From positions 72,577,910 through 72,641,909 of the forward strand of contig NC_081303.1 in NCBI RefSeq assembly GCF_030435805.1: 64,000 nt of DNA. The letters are read 5' to 3'. The DNA is from Mustela lutreola. Taxonomy: Eukaryota > Chordata > Mammalia > Carnivora > Mustelidae. The position numbers and the translations under genes were made by a program. Shown here in pieces: positions 59,287 to 64,000 of this stretch. Numbering within the stretch: position 1 is the first letter of the stretch; every line of letters starts with the position of its first letter. The notes below the pieces were generated by a model. It worked only from the letters and a program-made list of their open reading frames with translations. It had not been told where the DNA came from and searched no databases.

Positions 59287-59294
59287 ATACAAAT
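59287..59294 (-). promoter_or_regulatory. Degenerate octamer upstream of copy 4
   Basis: ATACAAAT, one base from ATGCAAAT, 131 bp upstream of the start codon and aligned with the octamer in copies 1 and 3. Consistent with relaxed constraint in a pseudogene. Confidence 0.3.
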
Positions 59295-60180
59295 GTGCTC
59301 CTCCCTCAACCCTGGACAGCTACACAGACTCTCACTTCCCCTCCTGGTCTGACCCTCCTCTCTGGCTTCCAGCTTCTCCCTGTCACCCGTTTCCATCCTG
59401 TTGCCCATCTCCTAATTCAGTTGCTGCAGAACCAGTCCTGTGTGGTATAGAATAGTGACCACACCTCTCATGCCTTTCTTTCTCATCCAGGCAATGACCC
59501 ATGGTAAAACACAGCCCCTGGCACCCAGCCTTGAACCCTGCTGTCACTCTGTCTCTCCTGCCCTTGTGACACCCCCATTCTCCCCCACCCAGCTCATTCA
59601 CATCTCTGAATTCTCCCTGCTTGTGTGAAAAAAAAAATCAACCAGGTAAATTTGAAGATCTGGTTGGTGGTTGGTTTTATTAAGTGACTCAAGAATTAGG
59701 CAGCATCCCATCTGGCAGGTAAGAGGAACTCTGTGGAGTGGTGCAAATGGAAGGTTTGTATAGGAAGGAAGTTGACAAAACAAGAGAAAGGAATGTCAAG
59801 GAAGGTCACCTTCCCTTAACTGGGAGAGCAGGGAGGCTTACCATGCAGGTGCCTCTCCTCCTTGGGGATAGAGAGGACCCATGTGACAGAACACCTCACT
59901 GGTGCTGGCCAGAGAATTCTCCACTGACAGGTGAGCATTTCTGGGGGAGGTTGGAACTGCAGTTAGGTTATGGATCACCAAAATTCGGTGACCTAGCCTG
60001 ACCCATGGGTTTCTTTTTATTGGCTACTCTATTTGCTTGTCCAGATTCTCGCATGATTGTCTGTGTAACAGTACCAGCAACCACGAGTCCACTGTTATTC
60101 CTAGAGAGGAACCAGGAGCCATCACAGAGACCACAGGACACTGAAACACCAGAAGTATACCTCCTCAGCCTGATTTGCAT
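59295..60180. other. 5' flank of CD1A copy 4
   Basis: Non-coding; paralogous to 31755-32650 and 50381-51260. Followed by the shared L2-like piece at about 60190-60330. Confidence 0.7.
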
Positions 60181-60354
60181 TAATATGTATTCACTCGCCA
60201 AACAGTCACTTAGCACCTGCCTGGATCCAAGCACTGTGCTACACTCATGAAAATGCAGTGTTCACAGTGCAATTACTTTAAACGAGGAGCTTTTAGTCTA
60301 TTTTGGAAAAAACCATAAACCAAGAACTATAACTTTTGATATGCTGAGTTAGTT

Positions 60355-61555
60355 TTCATGTGTTCGTTTGTTCTTTTCTTTAAACTCAGTTAACACACAG
60401 TGTTATATTAGGGTCTGATGTACAATAGAGTGATTCAGGAATTCGATACATTACTCAGTGTTCCTGAGTGTCAGTATAATTCTAATCCCTTTCATATACT
60501 TTTCCCATTCCCTACCCACCTCCCCTTTGAGAACCAGTAGTGTGTTCTCTGTAGATGTCGATTTTTTTTCCTTTGCTTCTTTCTCTACGGCCCTTCCCAT
60601 CCATATTGTTTCAAATGGCAAGATTTCAGGCATTTTAATGGCTGAGTAATATTCTGCTGTGTATACATATCGCATCTTTTTTTCATTATTCATCTGTCTA
60701 TGAACACTTGTGCAGCTTCTACAGTTTGGTTATTGTAATTAATGTGGCAGTAAACATTGGGGTGTATGTTTCTTTTCATTTTAGTGTTTTCACATTCTTT
60801 GGGTAAATATCCAGTAGTACAGTTACTGGATCAGGTGGTATTCCTATTTTCAATGTTTTGAGGAACCTCCATACTGTTTGCCACAGTGACTTCCCCAGTT
60901 TGCATTCCCACCAAGAGGGCTTCAGCGTTCCTTTTCTCACACATACTCCCCACCACTTATTCTTGTGTGTGTTTTTAAGTTTAGCCAATATGGCAGGTGT
61001 GGGGTGATATCTCATTGTGGTTTTCATTTGCATTTCCTTGATGATAAGTGATGTTGAATATTATTTCATGTTATATTGGGCATCCAGATGTCTTTTTTGT
61101 GAAACAGCTATTCATGTCTTTTGCCCATTGTTTAATTGAATAATTTGTTCCTTGTTGTTGAGTTGTACAAGTTTTCTTGTTTTTTACAGGTTCTTTATAT
61201 CATTTGGAGTAATAACCCATTATCAGATATGTCATTAACAAATGTCTATTCACATTCAGTAGACTGTCTTTCAGTTTTGCTGATTGCTTCCCTTCCTGCA
61301 CACAAGCTTTTTATTTTGATGTAGTTCCAATAGTTTACTTTTGCTTTTCTTTCCCTTGCTTCAGGAGACATTTATAAAAATATTGCTGGGGCCAATGTCA
61401 GAGACCTTACTGTCTGTTCTATCTTCTGGGATTTTAATGATTCAAGTTTGACATTTAAGTCCTTAATCCCACTTTGAGTTTACTTTGTGAATAGTATAAA
61501 AAAGTGACCCAGTTTCATCCTTTAACCTTAGAGCTGTCCAGTATTCCCAACACCA
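60355..61555 (-). mobile_element. Old L1, antisense; same copy as at 32825 and 51430
   Basis: L1 3'UTR and ORF2 C-terminal region in antisense, beginning in the same flank context as the L1s beside copies 2 and 3. The minus frame 60776-61033 has ORF2-like 'WWECKLGKSLWQTVWRFLK'. Cut at about 61555 by a younger L1. Confidence 0.85.
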
Positions 61556-64000
61556 TTTTTTCCTTTTTTTTTAATTTTTAATTTTTAAATTTTTTAATAA
61601 ACATAGGATGTATTTTTATCCCCAGGGGTACAGGTCTGTGAATCACCAGATTTACACATTTCACAGCACTCATCATAGCACATACCCTCCCCAATGTCCA
61701 TGCCCCACCACCCTCTCCCGTCCCCCCTCCCCCTAGCAACCTTCAGATTGTTTTTTGAGATTTAGTCTTTTATGGTTTGTCTTCCTCCTGATCCCATCTT
61801 CTTTCATTTTTTTTCCCTACCTCCCAAACCCCCTACATTGCATCTCCACTTCCTCATATCAGGGAGATCATATGATAGTTGTCTTTCTCTGATTGACTTA
61901 TTTTGCTAAGCATAATACCCTCTAGTTCCATCCATGTTGTCGCAAATGGCAAGATTTCATTTCTTTTGATGGCTGCATAGTATTCCATCTTCTTTATCCA
62001 TTCATCGATTAATGGACATCTAGTTTCTTTTTGGCTATTGTGGACATTGCTACTATAAACATTCAGGTGCATGTGCCCCTTCAGAGCACCACATTTGTAT
62101 CTTTAGGATATATACCCAGTAGTGCAATCACTGGGTCATAGGGTAGCTCTATTTTCACTGTTTTCCAGAGTGGTCACACCAGCTTGCATTCCCACCAACA
62201 GTGTAGGAGGGCTCCCCTCTCTCCGCATCCTTGCCAGCATCTGTCATTTCTTGACTTGTTAATTTTAGCCATTCTGACTGGTGTGAGGTGGTATCTCATT
62301 GTGGTTTTGATTTGTATTTCCCTGATGCTGAGTGATGTGGAACATTTTTTCATGTGTCTGTTGGCCATCTGGATGTCTTCTTTGCAGAAATGTCTGTTCA
62401 TGTCCTCTGCCCATTTCTTGATTGGATTATTTGTTCTTTGGGTGTTGAGTTTGGTAAGTTCGTTATAGATTTTGGATACTAGCGCTTTATCTGATATGTC
62501 GTTTGCAAATATCTTCTCCCATTCTGTCAGTTGTCTTTTGGTTTTGTTAACTGTTTCCTTTGCTGTGCAAAAGTTTTGATCTTGATGAAGCCTCAATAGT
62601 TCATTTTTGTCCTTGCTTCTGTTGCCTTTGGCGATATTCCTAGGAAGAATTTGCTGCAGTTGAGGTCAAAGAGGTTGCTGCCTGTGTTCTCCTCAAGGAT
62701 TTTGATGGATTCCTTTCTCACATTGAGGTCCTTCATCCATTTTGAGTCTATTTTCATGTGTGGTGGAAGGAAATGGTCCAATTTCATTTTTCTGCATGTA
62801 GCTGTCCAATTTTCCCAACACCATTTGTTGAAGAGGCTGTCTTTTTTCCATTGGACATTCTTTCCTGCTTTGTCAAAGATTAGTTGACCATAGAGTTGAA
62901 GGTCTATTTCTGGGCTCTCTATTCTGTTCCATCGATCTAGGTGTCTGTTTCTGTGCCAGTACCATGCTGTCTTGATGAAGACAGCCTTGTAATAGAGCTT
63001 GAAGTCCGGAATCGTGATGCCACCAACTTTGGCTTTGTTTTTCAATATTCCTTTGACTATCCGAGGTCTTTTCTGGTTCCATATAAATTTTAGGATTATT
63101 TGTTCCATTTCTTTGAAAAAATGGATGGTATTTTGATAGTAATTGCATTAAATGTGTAGATTGCTTTAGGTAGCATAGACATGTTCACAATATTTGTTCT
63201 TCCAATCCAGGAGCATGGAACATTTTTCCATTTCTTTGTGTCTTCCTCAATTTCTTTCATGAGTACTTTAAGTTTTCTGAGTGTAGATTCTTTGCCTCTT
63301 TGGTTAGGTTTATTCCTAGGTATCTTATGGTTTTGGGTGCAATTGTAAATGGGGTTGACTCCTTAATTTCTCTTTCTTCTGTTTTGTTGTTAGTGTAAAG
63401 AAATGCAACTGATTTTTGTGCATTGATTTTATATCCTGACACTTTACTACATTCCTGTACAAGTTCTAGCAGTTTTGGAGTGGAGTCTTTTGGGTTTTCC
63501 ACATATAGTATCATATCATCTGCAAAGAGTGATACTTTGACTTCTTCTTTGCCAATTCTGATGCCTTTAATTTCCTTTTGTTGTCTGATTGCTGAGGCTA
63601 GGACTTCTAGTACTATGTTGAATAGCAGTGGTGATAATGGACATCCCTGACGTGTTCCTGAACTTAGTGGAAAAGCTTTCAGTTTGTCTCCATTGAGAAT
63701 AATATTTGCAGTGGGGTTTTCATAGACAGTTTTGATAATATTGAGGTATATGCCCTCTATCCGTACACTCTGAAGAGTTTTAATCAGGAAGGGATGCTGT
63801 ACTTTGTCAAATGTTTTTTTCTGCATCTATTGAGAATATCATATGGTTCTTGTTCTTTCTTTTATTAATGTATTGTATCACATTGATTGATTTGCGGATG
63901 TTGAACCAACTTTGCAGCCCTGGAATAAATCCGACTTGGTCGTGGTGAATAATCCTTTTAATGTACTGTTGGACCCTATTAGCCAGTATTTTGGTGAGGG
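61556..64000 (-). mobile_element. Young L1, antisense, runs past the window end
   Basis: T-rich start, 3'UTR, then ORF2 in antisense. Long ORF2 blocks remain open: 62174-62596, 62593-63108 ('[14 protein letters not shown]', '[19 protein letters not shown]') and 63257-63826, which holds the reverse-transcriptase core with '[20 protein letters not shown]' and the FADDMILY active site. The breaks between blocks are few, so the copy is comparatively recent but not intact. Its 5' part lies beyond 64000. Confidence 0.93.

Noticed and set aside
1-64000. A novel non-host system (defence island, phage, plasmid or toxin set)
   Set aside because: Everything identifiable is mammalian CD1 genes, SINEs, LINEs, LTR fossils and simple repeats; no prokaryotic gene layout is present.

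Overview
This is nuclear DNA from a mammal. The short tRNA-derived SINEs (start GGGGCGCCTGGGTGGCTCAG, end in AAATAAAATCTT plus poly-A) are the carnivore CAN-SINE type, and their CT-rich 'CTGCCTACTTGTGATCT' body is the form I associate with mustelids such as ferret, mink or otter. Dense carnivore-type L1 copies agree. The species call is inference; 'caniform carnivore' is safer than 'mustelid'.

The only protein-coding content I can support is a tandem array of four CD1 group 1 genes, all on the minus strand and all closest to CD1A in their antigen-binding domains. CD1 proteins are MHC class I-like glycoproteins that present lipids to T cells. Each copy has the classic six coding exons (signal peptide, alpha1, alpha2, alpha3 Ig, transmembrane, cytoplasmic tail). 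Copy 1 (8021-10943), copy 2 (27498-31613) and copy 3 (47397-50239) have complete reading frames of 339, 340 and 340 residues with good splice sites. Copy 4 (56034-59156) is a young pseudogene: an 11-bp net loss in exon 2, a 1-bp net gain in exon 3, and loss of the normal stop in exon 6.

The copies sit in segmental duplications. Paralogous 3' flanks lie at about 6.06-8.0, 22.4-27.5, 46.8-47.4 and 52.5-56.0 kb, and paralogous 5' flanks at about 10.9-12.0, 31.6-32.8, 50.2-51.4 and 59.2-60.35 kb. Copies 2, 3 and 4 share the same old L1 and L2-like piece beyond the 5' flank; copy 1 does not. An extra 5'-flank fragment without a gene lies at 44.4-44.9 kb. The joins between units are filled with nested L1s or endogenous retrovirus fossils.

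Between the genes the window is mostly L1: 2.3-6.05 kb; a triple nest at 13.8-22.3 kb with a twin-primed inversion; 23.1-23.7; 24.2-25.2 (carrying a SINE); 25.9-26.5; a recent insertion inside intron 1 of copy 2 (30.0-31.25); 32.8-37.9; 44.9-46.8; 51.4-52.5; and 60.4 kb to the end. A class I (gammaretrovirus-like) endogenous retrovirus fossil with two LTRs occupies 38.7-43.07 kb, followed by an LTR-like piece and two solo LTRs with visible 5-bp target duplications. I saw no CRISPR, rRNA, functional tRNA gene or non-host gene system. The most interesting content is the divergence among the CD1A copies: the alpha2 disulfide lost in copy 2, octamer-motif differences upstream, a decayed poly-A signal in copy 4, and an unusual conserved cytoplasmic tail.
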